A stretch of DNA of 64,000 bases from JASLDZ01 sp038226305 (GCA_038226305.1 JBBRQN010000001.1:1-64000), one strand, 5' to 3'; numbered from the stretch's first letter, positions 25,609-34,731 are shown. Notes: generated by a model from the sequence alone, not told the origin. Numbers and translations: made by a program.

Positions 25609-26475
25609 ATGAGCACCGATACTGCCGCCGACGGCGCATCCGCCACCGCCTCGACGCCTGAAAAGGGCGTGATGCAGGAGCTGTGGGAACTGGGGAAGAC
25701 CGTAGTCTTCGCTCTCCTCATCGCGCTGGTGCTGCGGATCGTGCTGTTCCAGCCCTTCACCATCCCGTCGGCCTCGATGGAGCCCACTCTCTACGAGGGC
25801 GACTACATCATCGTGTCGAAGTTCAGCTACGGCTGGAGCCATCACTCCATCCCGTTCAGCCCCGAGATCGGCCACGGGCGCCTGTTGGGCCACGCCCCCA
25901 CACGGGGCGACATCGTGGTGTTCAAGCTGCCCCGCGACGGGCGCACCGACTACATCAAGCGCCTGATCGGCCTGCCGGGCGACACCATCCAGGTGAAGGG
26001 CAGCATGCTCTACATCAACGGCAAGGCCGTTCCCCGCGAGGCGCAGAAGCCCGGCCCGGCCTCCAGCCCCTATGGCGTGACGCAGGACGCTGAGCGCTAC
26101 AAGGAGACGCTGCCGAACGGAAAGTCGTTCGTCACCAACGACTTCGGACCTATGGGCGGCGCGGACAACACCGGCGTCTATACCGTGCCGAAGGGCTGCT
26201 ATTTCATGATGGGCGACAACCGCGACAACTCGGTCGACAGCCGCTTCGACCCGGGCCTGACCAACGGCTCCTACGCCGCCAAGACCTGCAAGTGGGATGG
26301 GATGCTCGACGCGCAGGTCGCCAGCGACCTCGGCGTGGGCTTCGTCCCGGCCGAGAATCTCGTGGGCAAGGCGCAGATCATCCTGCTCTCGTGGTCGGCC
26401 GGAGCCTCGCTGTTTAAGCCTTGGACGTGGTTCACCCTGGCCCGGCCGAGCCGCTGGTTCCACATCCTCCACTGA
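25609..26475 (+). CDS. lepB: Signal peptidase I
   Basis: 288 residues. An N-terminal cytoplasmic tail and a single TM at about 29-48 are followed by the periplasmic catalytic domain. Nucleophile Ser56 lies in TIPSASMEPTL (box B) and the general base Lys117 in DYIKRLIGLPGD (box D). GDNRDNSVDSR is box E. It removes signal peptides from exported proteins, for which this window encodes several substrates. The length and single TM fit the alphaproteobacterial form. rnc begins 13 bases downstream. Confidence 0.96.
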   Translation: MSTDTAADGASATASTPEKGVMQELWELGKTVVFALLIALVLRIVLFQPFTIPSASMEPTLYEGDYIIVSKFSYGWSHHSIPFSPEIGHGRLLGHAPTRGDIVVFKLPRDGRTDYIKRLIGLPGDTIQVKGSMLYINGKAVPREAQKPGPASSPYGVTQDAERYKETLPNGKSFVTNDFGPMGGADNTGVYTVPKGCYFMMGDNRDNSVDSRFDPGLTNGSYAAKTCKWDGMLDAQVASDLGVGFVPAENLVGKAQIILLSWSAGASLFKPWTWFTLARPSRWFHILH

Positions 26476-26488
26476 CCGGCCCCGCCAC

Positions 26489-27184
26489 ATGAGCGCCCGT
26501 GGCCCTGCGGCGGCGGAGCTGGCGGCCCGGATCGGCCACGCCTTCGCCGACCCGGCCCTTCTGGAGCGCGCGCTCACCCACGCCAGCGTCGGCCAGGGTG
26601 CCCGCAAGGTTGCCAGCAATGAGCGGCTGGAGTTCTTGGGCGACCGGGTGCTGAACCTCGTGGTCGCAGAGGCCCTGTTCCGTCGCTTCCCGGATGAGAG
26701 CGAGGGCGAACTGGCCCTGCGCATCAACTCGCTCGTCGATGCCCGCACCTGTGCCGAGGTCGCCCGTGCCTGGGATATCGGCCCCGCCCTGCGCCTGCCC
26801 GGCGGCGAGACCCGCAGGGGGGCCCGCGATCAGGAGGTGTTTCTGGCCGACGCCTGCGAGGCGGTGGTCGCGGCCGTCTATCTCGATGCCGGGTTCGATG
26901 CTGCGCAGGCGCTCGTGCTTGCCGCCTGGGGCCCGCGCCTCGACCTCGTCACCCCCGCCCGGGTCACCAGCCCCAAGACGCGGCTGCAGGAATGGGCGCT
27001 GGGCGCAGGAAAGCCCCTGCCGCGCTACGCCGTGCTAGACCGCACCGGGCCGGACCATGAGCCCACCTTCCGCGTCGGCGTCCTTGTGGAGGGCCACGAG
27101 GCGGCGGAGGGCTTTGGCCGGTCCCGCCAAGCGGCCGAGACGGCGGCGGCGGCGGCATTGTTGGAACGAGAAGGCGTGGCGTGA
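26489..27184 (+). CDS. rnc: Ribonuclease III
   Basis: 231 residues. The endonuclease domain has the signature NERLEFLGDRVLNLVVA, with the metal-binding acidic cluster continuing at EVFLADACEAVVAAVYLD. A C-terminal double-stranded RNA-binding domain covers about 155-228 (TRLQEWALGAGKPLPRY to SRQAAETAAAAALL). It cuts double-stranded RNA in rRNA processing and mRNA turnover. It is followed by era with a GTGA overlap, the classic rnc-era arrangement that couples two ribosome-maturation functions. Confidence 0.96.
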   Translation: MSARGPAAAELAARIGHAFADPALLERALTHASVGQGARKVASNERLEFLGDRVLNLVVAEALFRRFPDESEGELALRINSLVDARTCAEVARAWDIGPALRLPGGETRRGARDQEVFLADACEAVVAAVYLDAGFDAAQALVLAAWGPRLDLVTPARVTSPKTRLQEWALGAGKPLPRYAVLDRTGPDHEPTFRVGVLVEGHEAAEGFGRSRQAAETAAAAALLEREGVA

Positions 27185-28146
27185 GCGAAGTCCAGGATCA
27201 TACGGCCGACCCGGCCAACCCCGATCACCGCGCGGGCTTTGCCGCAGTGATCGGCGCGCCCAACGCCGGCAAGTCCACCTTGGTGAACCGGCTGGTGGGT
27301 CAGAAGGTCTCCATCGTCACCCAGAAGGTGCAGACCACCCGCTTTCCCGTGCGCGGCGTGGCGATGGAAGGTCCGTCGCAGATCGTGCTGGTTGATACCC
27401 CCGGCGTGTTCACTCCCCGCCGGCGCCTAGATCGGGCCATGGTGCGCGCCGCCTGGGCCGGAGCGGAAGACGCCGACGCCGTGGTCCATCTCGTGGATGC
27501 GGCGGGCGAGGTGGCTGAAACGCCGGACTCCGCCCAGAAGCGCTCCTCCGCGGACACGCGCACCATCGTCGAGGGCCTCAAGGGTGCGTCGCGCCAGGCG
27601 ATCCTCGTCCTGAACAAGATCGATCTCGTGAAGCGCGACACGCTCCTGGCGCTCAGCCAGACGCTGTTCGACACGGGTGTCTACTCCGAGGTGTTCATGG
27701 TCTCGGCCCACAACGGCTCGGGCGTGGACCATCTGAAGCAGCGCCTCGCGGGCCTGATGCCGCTGGGCCACTGGCTCTACCCCGCCGACCAGACGGCCGA
27801 CCTGCCGATCCGCCTCCTCGCCGCCGAGATCACCCGGGAGAAGCTGTATCTGCGGGTGCACGAGGAGCTGCCCTACGCCGCCGCTGTGGAGACCACCGCC
27901 TTCACCGAACAGCGTGATGGGGCCGCGAGGATCGAGCAGACCATCTTCGTGGAGCGCGACAGCCAGCGCCCCATCATCCTGGGCAAGAACGGCCAGACCC
28001 TGAAGTGGATCGGCCAGAAGGCCCGCGAGGAACTCACCGAACTCTTGGACCGCCGGGTGCACCTCTTCATCCACGTGAAGGTGCAGGAGAATTGGGCGGA
28101 AGACCGCGCCTTCTTCCGCGAAGGCGGCCTGGACTACGACGCGTGA
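27181..28146 (+). CDS. era: GTPase Era
   Basis: 321 residues. G1 is GAPNAGKST, the switch region follows QKVQTTRFPVRG, G3 is DTPG, and G4 is NKID. A C-terminal KH domain covers about 230-305 (AARIEQTIFVERDSQRPIILGKNGQTLKWIG). Era binds the 3' end of 16S rRNA and checks 30S assembly. The GTG start sits in the rnc stop. An N-terminal tail of about 20 residues precedes the G domain, which is slightly longer than in enterobacteria. recO follows 13 bases on. Confidence 0.96.
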   Translation: MSEVQDHTADPANPDHRAGFAAVIGAPNAGKSTLVNRLVGQKVSIVTQKVQTTRFPVRGVAMEGPSQIVLVDTPGVFTPRRRLDRAMVRAAWAGAEDADAVVHLVDAAGEVAETPDSAQKRSSADTRTIVEGLKGASRQAILVLNKIDLVKRDTLLALSQTLFDTGVYSEVFMVSAHNGSGVDHLKQRLAGLMPLGHWLYPADQTADLPIRLLAAEITREKLYLRVHEELPYAAAVETTAFTEQRDGAARIEQTIFVERDSQRPIILGKNGQTLKWIGQKAREELTELLDRRVHLFIHVKVQENWAEDRAFFREGGLDYDA

Positions 28147-28159
28147 GCGCACGCCCCTG

Positions 28160-28891
28160 ATGGAATGGGCTGACGATGCCTTCGTGCTTTCCGCCAAGCC
28201 CTACGGCGAGACGGGGGCGCTGGTGGATCTCCTCACCGAGAGCCACGGCCGGTTCGCCGCCCATGTGGCGGGGGGCGCTTCTCGCAAGATGAAGCCGTTC
28301 CTGCAGGCGGGGGCCCGGGTCGTGGCCGAGTACCGTGCCCGCACCTCCGACAACCTCGGCTCCGCTAAGCTTGAGCCGGCGGGGGAGGGGCCCGCCGCCC
28401 TGTTCGACGACCCGCTCGCGTTGACCGGTCTGAACGCCGCCGCCGCCGTGGCCGCTGGCGCCCTGCCGGAGCGCGAGCCCCATCCCGGCGTGTTCCTGGC
28501 GTTCGAGGCGCTGGTCTCGGCCTTCGCCATTCCCGAGGTCTGGCCCGCGGTCTACGTGCGCTTCGAGCTGGGCCTTCTGGAAGAGCTGGGCTTCGGCCTC
28601 GACCTCACCCGCTGCACCGTCACCGGCGAGCTCGACGATCTGGCCTGGGTCAGCCCCAAGACTGGCCGTGCCGTGGGCCGAACCGCAGGCGCCCCTTACG
28701 CAGAGCGCCTGTTGGCGTTGCCGCCGTTCCTCTTGGGGGCCCAGGTTGGCCTCCGGGAAGGCGAAGTCGGCCAGGCGCTCGACCTGACCGCCCACTTCCT
28801 CGCCCGCGATGTCTTCGCCGTCATGAACAAGCCCCTCCCGCCCGCCCGCGTATGGCTGACGGACCGACTGGCAGCAGCCGGGCGGCTCTAA
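28160..28891 (+). CDS. recO: DNA repair protein RecO
   Basis: 243 residues. RecO loads RecA on SSB-coated single-stranded DNA in the RecFOR pathway. The N-terminal OB fold reads MEWADDAFVLSAKPYGETGALVDLLTESHGRFAAHVAGGAS, shown here only in part as the family's opening block. It is followed by the helical domain with VYVRFELGLLEELGFGLDL. The zinc-finger cysteines of some RecO proteins are reduced, with a lone Cys in TRCTVTG. It closes the rpoZ-to-recO block and its stop overlaps the convergent nitronate monooxygenase stop by 4 bases. Confidence 0.93.
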   Translation: MEWADDAFVLSAKPYGETGALVDLLTESHGRFAAHVAGGASRKMKPFLQAGARVVAEYRARTSDNLGSAKLEPAGEGPAALFDDPLALTGLNAAAAVAAGALPEREPHPGVFLAFEALVSAFAIPEVWPAVYVRFELGLLEELGFGLDLTRCTVTGELDDLAWVSPKTGRAVGRTAGAPYAERLLALPPFLLGAQVGLREGEVGQALDLTAHFLARDVFAVMNKPLPPARVWLTDRLAAAGRL

Positions 28892-29871
28892 GCCGCTCGC
28901 ATGCCCTCCAGCCGCTGGCGGATGATCGTGTCGGCCTCGGCCATGATGCGGTCTATGAGAACTTTCACCGTCGGTACGTCGTGGATCAGGCCTGCGACCA
29001 TCCCGCAGGACCAGCCGCCGGCATCCATCTCGCCGTCCTGCATTATGCGGGGATAGACGCCCGCTACTTCCTCGGCGATGTCGGCGAAGGTCAGCGCCGG
29101 GCCCATCGCCTTTTCCTTCTCCAGCAAGCGATCGACGGCGGCGTTGTGAAGCACGCGTTCGGTGTTGCGCAGGGGGCGCATGATCAGGCGGGTGTCGAGC
29201 TCGCCCGCGTCCACGATGGCCTGTTTCACGTTGGGATGCACCGGCGCCTCCTGCGTGGCGATGAAGCGGGTGCCCATGTTCATGCCGTCCGCCCCCATCG
29301 CCAGCGCCGCAACGAGCGAGCGCCCGTCGGCCATGCCGCCCGAGGCCACGAAGGGGATCTTTAGCTCGTCCGCCGCACGAGGAAGCAGGATCATGTTGGG
29401 CACGTCGTCTTCGCCAGGGTGCCCGCCGCACTCGAAGCCGTCGACGCTGACGGCGTCGCAGCCGATCGCCTCGGCCTTCAGGGCGTGACGCACGGACGTG
29501 CATTTGTGGATCACCTTGATGCCGTTTTCCTTCAGCGCCGGGAGCCATTTGGCGGGGTTGTTGCCGGCGGTCTCCACCACCTTCACGCCGCCTTCGATGA
29601 TGGCCTGCACGTAGCCGGGATAGTCGGGGGGCGTGACGGAGGGCAGGAAGGTGAGGTTCACGCCGAACACGCGCCCCGCGTCGGTCATTTCGCGGCAGCG
29701 GGCGATCTCGGCGGCCAGCTTTTCCGGCGTGCGCTGGGTCAGGCCGGTGATAAGGCCGAGCCCGCCCGCGTTGGCCACCGCCGATGCCAGCTCCGCTAAG
29801 CCGACATAGTGCATGCCGCCCTGGATGATCGGGTGTTCGATGCCGAGCATCTGCGTGATCTTGGTCTTCAT
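28888..29871 (-). CDS. Nitronate monooxygenase / 2-nitropropane dioxygenase-like flavoprotein
   Basis: 327 residues, an FMN-dependent TIM barrel. Motifs are TQMLGIEHPIIQGGMHYVG at the start, NAGGLGLITG, the phosphate-binding loop VASGGMADGRSLVAALAMGADGMNMGTRFIA in part, and DGFECGGHPGEDD. The family oxidises alkyl nitronates, but the same fold includes enoyl-ACP reductase FabK-like and unknown oxidoreductases, so the substrate is open. The start is the ATG of MKTKITQM; everything upstream in that frame is shadow of parC. It is divergent from parC with 129 bases between. Confidence 0.88.
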   Translation of the reverse strand: MKTKITQMLGIEHPIIQGGMHYVGLAELASAVANAGGLGLITGLTQRTPEKLAAEIARCREMTDAGRVFGVNLTFLPSVTPPDYPGYVQAIIEGGVKVVETAGNNPAKWLPALKENGIKVIHKCTSVRHALKAEAIGCDAVSVDGFECGGHPGEDDVPNMILLPRAADELKIPFVASGGMADGRSLVAALAMGADGMNMGTRFIATQEAPVHPNVKQAIVDAGELDTRLIMRPLRNTERVLHNAAVDRLLEKEKAMGPALTFADIAEEVAGVYPRIMQDGEMDAGGWSCGMVAGLIHDVPTVKVLIDRIMAEADTIIRQRLEGMRAA

Positions 29872-30000
29872 GGCGGCATCCCTTGGGCGTCTCGTTCTTA
29901 TGGCTCCGCTGGTAGGCGCGGCGGCGACATCGCGCCAGAGTCGAGTTCGGCGGGCCGCCGACGGCTGGCGCCGACTCTTCGCCCCCGCTAAGCCGCGCCC

Positions 30001-32241
30001 ATGACCAAGCACGTTCCGCCGCCGCAGGGGCCGGCCGATGGCGGCCGCATCGTCGACGAGCCGTTGTCCGATGCGCTCAGCCGCCGCTACCTCGCCTACG
30101 CCCTCTCCACGATCGTGAACCGCGCGCTGCCGGATGTGCGCGACGGGCTGAAGCCGGTTCAGCGCCGCGTGCTCTACGCCATGAGCGAGATGCGGCTGAA
30201 CCCACAGGCCGCGGCTCGCAAGTGCGCCAAGGTCGTCGGCGACGTGATGGGCGGCTATCACCCGCACGGAGACCAGTCGATCTACGACGCCCTGGTGCGC
30301 CTGGCTCAGGACTTCGCCCAGCGCGTGCCGCTCGTGGACGGGCAGGGCAACTTCGGCAACATCGACGGGGATAACCCCGCCGCCATGCGCTACACCGAAT
30401 GCCGGATGACGGCGGCGGCCATGCTGCTGCTGGCTGGCATCGAAGAAGACGCGGTCGACTTTCGCCCCACCTACGACGGGCAGGGGGACGAGCCGGTGGT
30501 GCTCCCCGCCGCCTTCCCGAACCTCCTCGCCAACGGCGCCAGCGGCATCACGGTCGGTATGGCGACGTCCATCCCGCCGCATAACGCAGGCGAGCTGATC
30601 GACGCCTGCCTGCTGCTCCTCCAGCGCCCCGCCTGCACCACCGCCGACTTGATGCAGCGCGCGCCCGGCCCGGACTTCCCCACCGGCGGCATCATCGTGG
30701 AGCCCGCTGCCTCGCTCCTGGAGGCTTACGAGACCGGCCGGGGCGGCGTGCGCCTGCGCTGCCGCTGGACGAAGGAGGAGGGCGAGCGTGGCGCCTACCT
30801 GATCGTCATCACCGAGATCCCCTACGGTGTGAAGAAGGGGGCGCTGGTGGAGCAGCTGGCTTCCCTGATCGAGCTGAAGAAAGCCCCGCTCCTGGGCGAC
30901 GTACGCGACGAGTCGGCGGAAGACGTGCGGCTTGTGCTGGAGCCCCGCGCTCGCACCGTGGCCCCCGAAGTGCTGATGGAGAGCCTCTACCGGTTGTGTG
31001 ATCTGGAGACCCGTTTCCCAATCAATCTCAACGTGCTGGACAAATCTGCCACCCCTCGCGTGCTGGGGCTGAAGGCGTGCCTGCAGGCGTTCCTGGATCA
31101 CCGCCGCGACGTCGACGCTCGGCGCGCCCGCTGGCGCCTGGGGCGGATCGCCCAACGCCTGCATATCCTCGCCGGCCTTCTCATCGTCTTCCTCAACCTG
31201 GACGAGGTGATCCGCATCGTCCGCTTCGAGGAAGAGCCCAAGGCCAGGCTGATGGCGACTTTCGGCATCGACGACATCCAGGCCGACGCCATCCTCAACA
31301 CCCGCCTGCGCCAGCTCGCCAAGCTGGAGGAGATGGAGCTTCGCAAGGAACAGGACGGGCTGGAGGCTGAGAAGGCCGGGCTGGAAGCCCTGCTCGGCTC
31401 GGACAAGCTGCAGTGGTCGAAGGTCGCCGACGACCTGCGCGCCACGAAGAAGACCCTCAGCCTGAACGCCAACGTCTTCAAGCGCCGCTCCGACCTCGCC
31501 GAGGCCCCGGTGATCGACGCCACCGCCGCGCTCGAGGCCGCCACCCCGCGGGAGGCCATCACCGTCATCCTTTCCGATCGCGGCTGGATCCGTGCCGCCA
31601 AGGGCGCCGTGGCCGACCCGTCGGAGCTCAAGTTCAAGGAGGGTGACAGGCTCGCCTTCCTGATCCCGGCCGAAACCACAGACCGCCTGATCCTGTTCGC
31701 TTCGGACGGCCGCGCCTTCACGCTTCCCTGCGACAAGCTTCCCGGCGCCCGGGGGCAGGGCGAGCCGATCCGCCTGATGCTGGAACTGGACGACACCACG
31801 GTGATCACCGCCGTGTTCCCCTATCGCTCAGGGCGAAAGCGCTTCGTCGCCTCCACCGCGGGCTACGGTTTCGTGGTGGTGGAGGATGAGCTCCTGTCGA
31901 CCCGCAAGGCCGGCAAGGCCGTGCTCAACGCCGAAGGCGGCGAGGCGCTCCTGTGCCTGGAGGCGGCGGGCGACCACCTCGCGATCCTGGGCGACAACGG
32001 CAAGGCGCTGATCTTCCCCTTGAGCGACCTCCCCGAAATGCCCCGCGGCAAGGGCGTGAAGCTGCAGAGCTACCGCGAGGGCGGCTGCAAGGATGCCCTG
32101 GTCTTCGCTGAGGCCGACGGCCCGGTGTGGAGCGAAAGCGGCGGCCGCCGACGCCCCTGGACGGAGTGGCGAGAGTGGGTCGGCAAGCGCGCCTCCGCCG
32201 GCAAACTCAGCCCCCGCGGCATGAAGCGCCTGCGCGGCTAA
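30001..32241 (+). CDS. parC: DNA topoisomerase IV subunit A
   Basis: 746 residues. Topo IV decatenates daughter chromosomes with ParE. The winged-helix catalytic region carries Arg130-Tyr131 in AMRYTECRM (the DNA-linking Tyr). The C-terminal beta-pinwheel lacks a GyrA box, which separates it from gyrA at 51016. The quinolone-determining region reads GGYHPHGDQSIYDALVR: the position equivalent to E. coli ParC Ser80 is Gln92 and the Glu84 equivalent is Asp96. It stands alone between nitronate monooxygenase and clpP; no parE is in the window. Confidence 0.95.
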   Translation: MTKHVPPPQGPADGGRIVDEPLSDALSRRYLAYALSTIVNRALPDVRDGLKPVQRRVLYAMSEMRLNPQAAARKCAKVVGDVMGGYHPHGDQSIYDALVRLAQDFAQRVPLVDGQGNFGNIDGDNPAAMRYTECRMTAAAMLLLAGIEEDAVDFRPTYDGQGDEPVVLPAAFPNLLANGASGITVGMATSIPPHNAGELIDACLLLLQRPACTTADLMQRAPGPDFPTGGIIVEPAASLLEAYETGRGGVRLRCRWTKEEGERGAYLIVITEIPYGVKKGALVEQLASLIELKKAPLLGDVRDESAEDVRLVLEPRARTVAPEVLMESLYRLCDLETRFPINLNVLDKSATPRVLGLKACLQAFLDHRRDVDARRARWRLGRIAQRLHILAGLLIVFLNLDEVIRIVRFEEEPKARLMATFGIDDIQADAILNTRLRQLAKLEEMELRKEQDGLEAEKAGLEALLGSDKLQWSKVADDLRATKKTLSLNANVFKRRSDLAEAPVIDATAALEAATPREAITVILSDRGWIRAAKGAVADPSELKFKEGDRLAFLIPAETTDRLILFASDGRAFTLPCDKLPGARGQGEPIRLMLELDDTTVITAVFPYRSGRKRFVASTAGYGFVVVEDELLSTRKAGKAVLNAEGGEALLCLEAAGDHLAILGDNGKALIFPLSDLPEMPRGKGVKLQSYREGGCKDALVFAEADGPVWSESGGRRRPWTEWREWVGKRASAGKLSPRGMKRLRG

Positions 32242-32304
32242 GCTTGCCCCCCTCCTTGCGGGCACGCACGACGCACGCGATATCTGGAAGCGACGGCGGG
32301 CCGA

Positions 32305-32322
32305 CCCTGATTTGCGTCAGGG
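32305..32322. other. Perfect 6-bp stem-loop in the clpP leader
   Basis: CCCTGA at 32305-32310 and TCAGGG at 32317-32322 enclose the loop TTTGCG, 40 bases before the clpP start. It could be a weak parC terminator (no T-run) or a leader structure or protein site for clpP. Function is not evident. Confidence 0.35.
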
Positions 32323-32362
32323 GCGTACCCGCCAACCCATTCATACGAAAGGCCCGCACCCG

Positions 32363-32989
32363 ATGGCGGACATCATCCAGACGACCATGAACCTCGTGCC
32401 GATGGTGGTCGAGCAGACCAGCCGCGGCGAGCGCGCCTACGACATCTTCTCTCGCCTCTTGAAGGAGCGGATCATCTTCCTGACCGGCCCCTTCGAGGAC
32501 GGCATGTCGAGCCTGATCTGCGCCCAGCTCCTCTTCCTCGAGTCCGAGAACCCGAAGAAGGAGATCGGCATGTACATCAACTCCCCGGGCGGGATCGTGA
32601 CCTCGGCCTTGGCGATCTACGACACCATGCAATACATCAAATGCCCGGTCTCGACCCTGTGCATGGGCATGGCCGCTTCGGCGGGATCGCTGATCCTCAC
32701 CGCCGGTGAGAAGGGCAGCCGCATCGCCCTGCCGAACTCGCGCATCATGGTCCACCAGCCCTCCGGCGGGTTCTCCGGCAAGGTGTCCGACATCGAGCGC
32801 CACGCCGAAGACATCATCGCCACCAAGCGCCGGCTGAACGAGATCTACGTCAAGCACACCGGCCAGCCCTACGAAGAGGTCGAGAAGACGCTCGACCGCG
32901 ACCACTTCATGAGCGCCGAACGCGCCAAGGAGTGGGGCTTGATCGACCAGGTGATCGAGAAGCGCGAAACCACCGACGCCGCGGCGTAG
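32363..32989 (+). CDS. clpP: ATP-dependent Clp protease proteolytic subunit
   Basis: 208 residues, the usual size. Catalytic triad: Ser106 in GMAASAGSL, His131 in MVHQPSGG, and Asp180 in TLDRDHFMS. The oligomeric ClpP barrel degrades substrates unfolded by ClpX or ClpA; in Caulobacterales this includes cell-cycle regulators such as CtrA (family knowledge, not visible here). No clpX follows, unlike in many bacteria, so it must be elsewhere. An AAAGG lies about 10 bases upstream of the ATG. An alternative start at Met14 is possible because ClpP propeptides vary. Confidence 0.95.
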   Translation: MADIIQTTMNLVPMVVEQTSRGERAYDIFSRLLKERIIFLTGPFEDGMSSLICAQLLFLESENPKKEIGMYINSPGGIVTSALAIYDTMQYIKCPVSTLCMGMAASAGSLILTAGEKGSRIALPNSRIMVHQPSGGFSGKVSDIERHAEDIIATKRRLNEIYVKHTGQPYEEVEKTLDRDHFMSAERAKEWGLIDQVIEKRETTDAAA

Positions 32990-32995
32990 TTCGTG

Positions 32996-33029
32996 GCCGC
33001 CGGGCGGGGCATGGGCCTCGCCCGGCGGC
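32996..33029 (+). terminator. 15-bp hairpin after clpP
   Basis: The perfect arms 32996-33006 and 33019-33029 extend inward by four more pairs, one a G-T wobble, to the tetraloop ATGG. It begins 7 bases past the clpP stop. It is very stable but followed by mixed sequence rather than T's, so it may end transcription or protect the clpP mRNA 3' end. Confidence 0.6.
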
Positions 33030-33152
33030 ACTCCACAGCGCGCTCGCGTGATTGCACACCTCGCCTGTCGGCGGCGAAGGACGGGGCCGTGCGTTTGCAC
33101 TCCGACGCGGCGAGGCCTATCTCCGCGGCTCACCACAGGAACGGGTTTACCC

Positions 33153-34275
33153 ATGAGAGCGGATGTCCAGGCGCTTGCCGCCGACATCGAGCAGAGCACC
33201 GCTCTGCTCAGGAGGAGACTTTGACTGGGATGTCGCACTCCGGCGTCTCGACGAACTGAACGCGCGGGTCGAAGACCCGACCCTTTGGGATAAGCCCGAC
33301 GAGGCGCAGGCAGTGAGCCGCGAGCGCTCCAAGCTCGCTTCATCGATCGACGCGGTGAAGGCGCTGGAGCGGGAATCGAAGGACGCCGTCGAACTGGCCG
33401 AACTGGCCGAGATGGAAAGCGACGAGTCCGTCGGCGACGAAGCCGCCGCCATGCTGAGGGAGCTCAAGGGCCGTGCGGGTCGCGCCGAGCTCGAGGCCCT
33501 TCTCTCCGGCGAGGCGGACGGCAACGACGCCTTCGTTGAGATCAACTCCGGCGCGGGCGGCACCGAAAGCGCCGACTGGGCGCTGATGCTCATGCGCATG
33601 TACTCCCGCTGGGCCAAGGCCCACGACATGACCGTCGAGGTGCTGGAGGAGACCCCCGGCGAGCAGGTGGGCATCAAGTCCGCCACCCTGCAGGTCAAGG
33701 GCACCAACGCCTACGGCTGGCTGAAGACCGAGAGCGGCGTGCATCGCCTCGTGCGTATCAGCCCCTACGACGCCGCCGCCAAGCGCCACACGAGCTTCGC
33801 CAGCGTCGGCGTGTCGCCGGTGGTGGACGACACCATCGTGATCGACATCAACCCGGCCGACGTGCGCACCGACACCTATCGTGCCTCGGGCTCCGGCGGG
33901 CAGCACGTGAACAAGACGGACTCGGCAGTGCGGTTGACGCACATCCCCACGAACATCGTGGTGGCCTGTCAGGCCGGTCGCTCGCAGCACCAGAACCGCG
34001 ACGAGGCGTGGAAGATGCTGCGCGCCCGTATGTACGAGGCCGAGCTTCAGAAGCGCGAGGCCGCCGCCCAGGCGCTCGCCGACGCCAAGACCGACATCGG
34101 CTGGGGCCACCAGATTCGAAGCTACGTGCTGCAGCCGTACCAGATGGTGAAGGACCTGCGCACCGAGGTGGAGACCTCGGACACGCAAGGCGTGCTGGAC
34201 GGCGACCTGGACGCCTTCATGGGCGCCAGCCTCGCCCAGCGCGTGGGCGTGACCCGCGACGCCGAAGCCGACTGA
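33153..34275 (+). CDS. prfB: Peptide chain release factor 2 (programmed +1 frameshift)
   Basis: The coding sequence is 33153-33221 joined to 33223-34275, giving 373 residues. The first frame encodes 23 residues ending LLRRRL and meets TGA at 33222. A +1 slip on CTT continues as DWDVALRRLDELNARVEDP, the normal RF2 sequence. RF2 releases peptides at UGA and UAA, so the stop is its own feedback sensor. Domain 2 carries the stop-reading tripeptide as SPY (203-205) instead of E. coli SPF, and the catalytic GGQ lies at 248-250. Reading only the second frame would give an artificial N-terminus. It overlaps the next gene by one base (TGATG). Confidence 0.96.
33210..33225 (+). promoter_or_regulatory. 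prfB programmed frameshift signal
   Basis: An internal Shine-Dalgarno, AGGAGG (33210-33215), then three bases, then CTT TGA C (33219-33225). Spacing and the slippery CTT-TGA-C match the E. coli prfB autoregulatory site. Slow termination at this UGA by scarce RF2 allows the slip that makes more RF2. Confidence 0.92.
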
Positions 34276-34625
34276 TGGCGCATGAAGCCGAACCGGTGAC
34301 GATCTATCACAACCCCGGCTGCGGCACCTCGCGCCGGGTGCTAGAGGAGATCGAGCGGGCGGGGATCAAGCCGACCATCGTGCGCTATCTCCAGACCGGC
34401 TGGACGAGAACCTCCCTGAACCGCCTGCTCGACGCCCTGGCTGTGAAACCCAGCGCCATCCTGCGCACCAGCTCCACCACGGGCGCGCTCGTGGCCGAGA
34501 AGGAGGAGGCGGAGATATTTGAGGCTCTGCTGGCCGATCCGTCCCTCACCGAACGCCCGATCGTGGTGACGGCGAAGGGGGCCGCGTTGTGCCGCCCTGC
34601 CGACCGGCTGAAGGCGATCCTCTAG
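34275..34625 (+). CDS. ArsC-family (thioredoxin-fold) reductase
   Basis: 116 residues. The redox Cys16 sits in HNPGCGTSRRVLE, followed by the family pattern IVRYLQTGWTRTSLNRLL and LRTSSTTGAL. Glutaredoxin-dependent arsenate reductases have this fold with three arginines at the oxyanion site. SpxA and YffB-type proteins share it, so I would not assume arsenate is the substrate: no ars operon genes are nearby. The ATG overlaps the prfB stop by one base, implying coupled translation. The three-hairpin intergenic region follows. Confidence 0.85.
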   Translation: MAHEAEPVTIYHNPGCGTSRRVLEEIERAGIKPTIVRYLQTGWTRTSLNRLLDALAVKPSAILRTSSTTGALVAEKEEAEIFEALLADPSLTERPIVVTAKGAALCRPADRLKAIL

Positions 34626-34653
34626 CGGCCGGCTGGTGGCGCAGAAACGGAAA

Positions 34654-34683
34654 GGGGCCGTGGTCCCCCCGAACCACGGCCCC
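34654..34683. repeat. Hairpin A of a covarying pair
   Basis: An 11-bp stem, arms 34654-34664 and 34673-34683, with the loop CCCCCCGA. It shares loop and stem with hairpin B 49 bases on, except for one T-A pair (34661/34676) that is C-G in B. It lies between the convergent ends of arsC and the bactofilin gene and may end transcription from both sides. Confidence 0.7.
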
Positions 34684-34731
34684 TCTGGCTGAAAGCCGGT
34701 GCCCCCTCACGAGGTCACCTCCGTACAAGGC

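Noticed and set aside
33153..33225. The TGA early in prfB as an assembly error or pseudogene
   Set aside because: The stop sits in the canonical CTT-TGA-C context with AGGAGG three bases upstream. This is regulated frameshifting.
34275..34625. The ArsC-like protein as part of an arsenic resistance operon
   Set aside because: No arsR, arsB or acr3 nearby; the gene is coupled to prfB, which argues for a housekeeping role.
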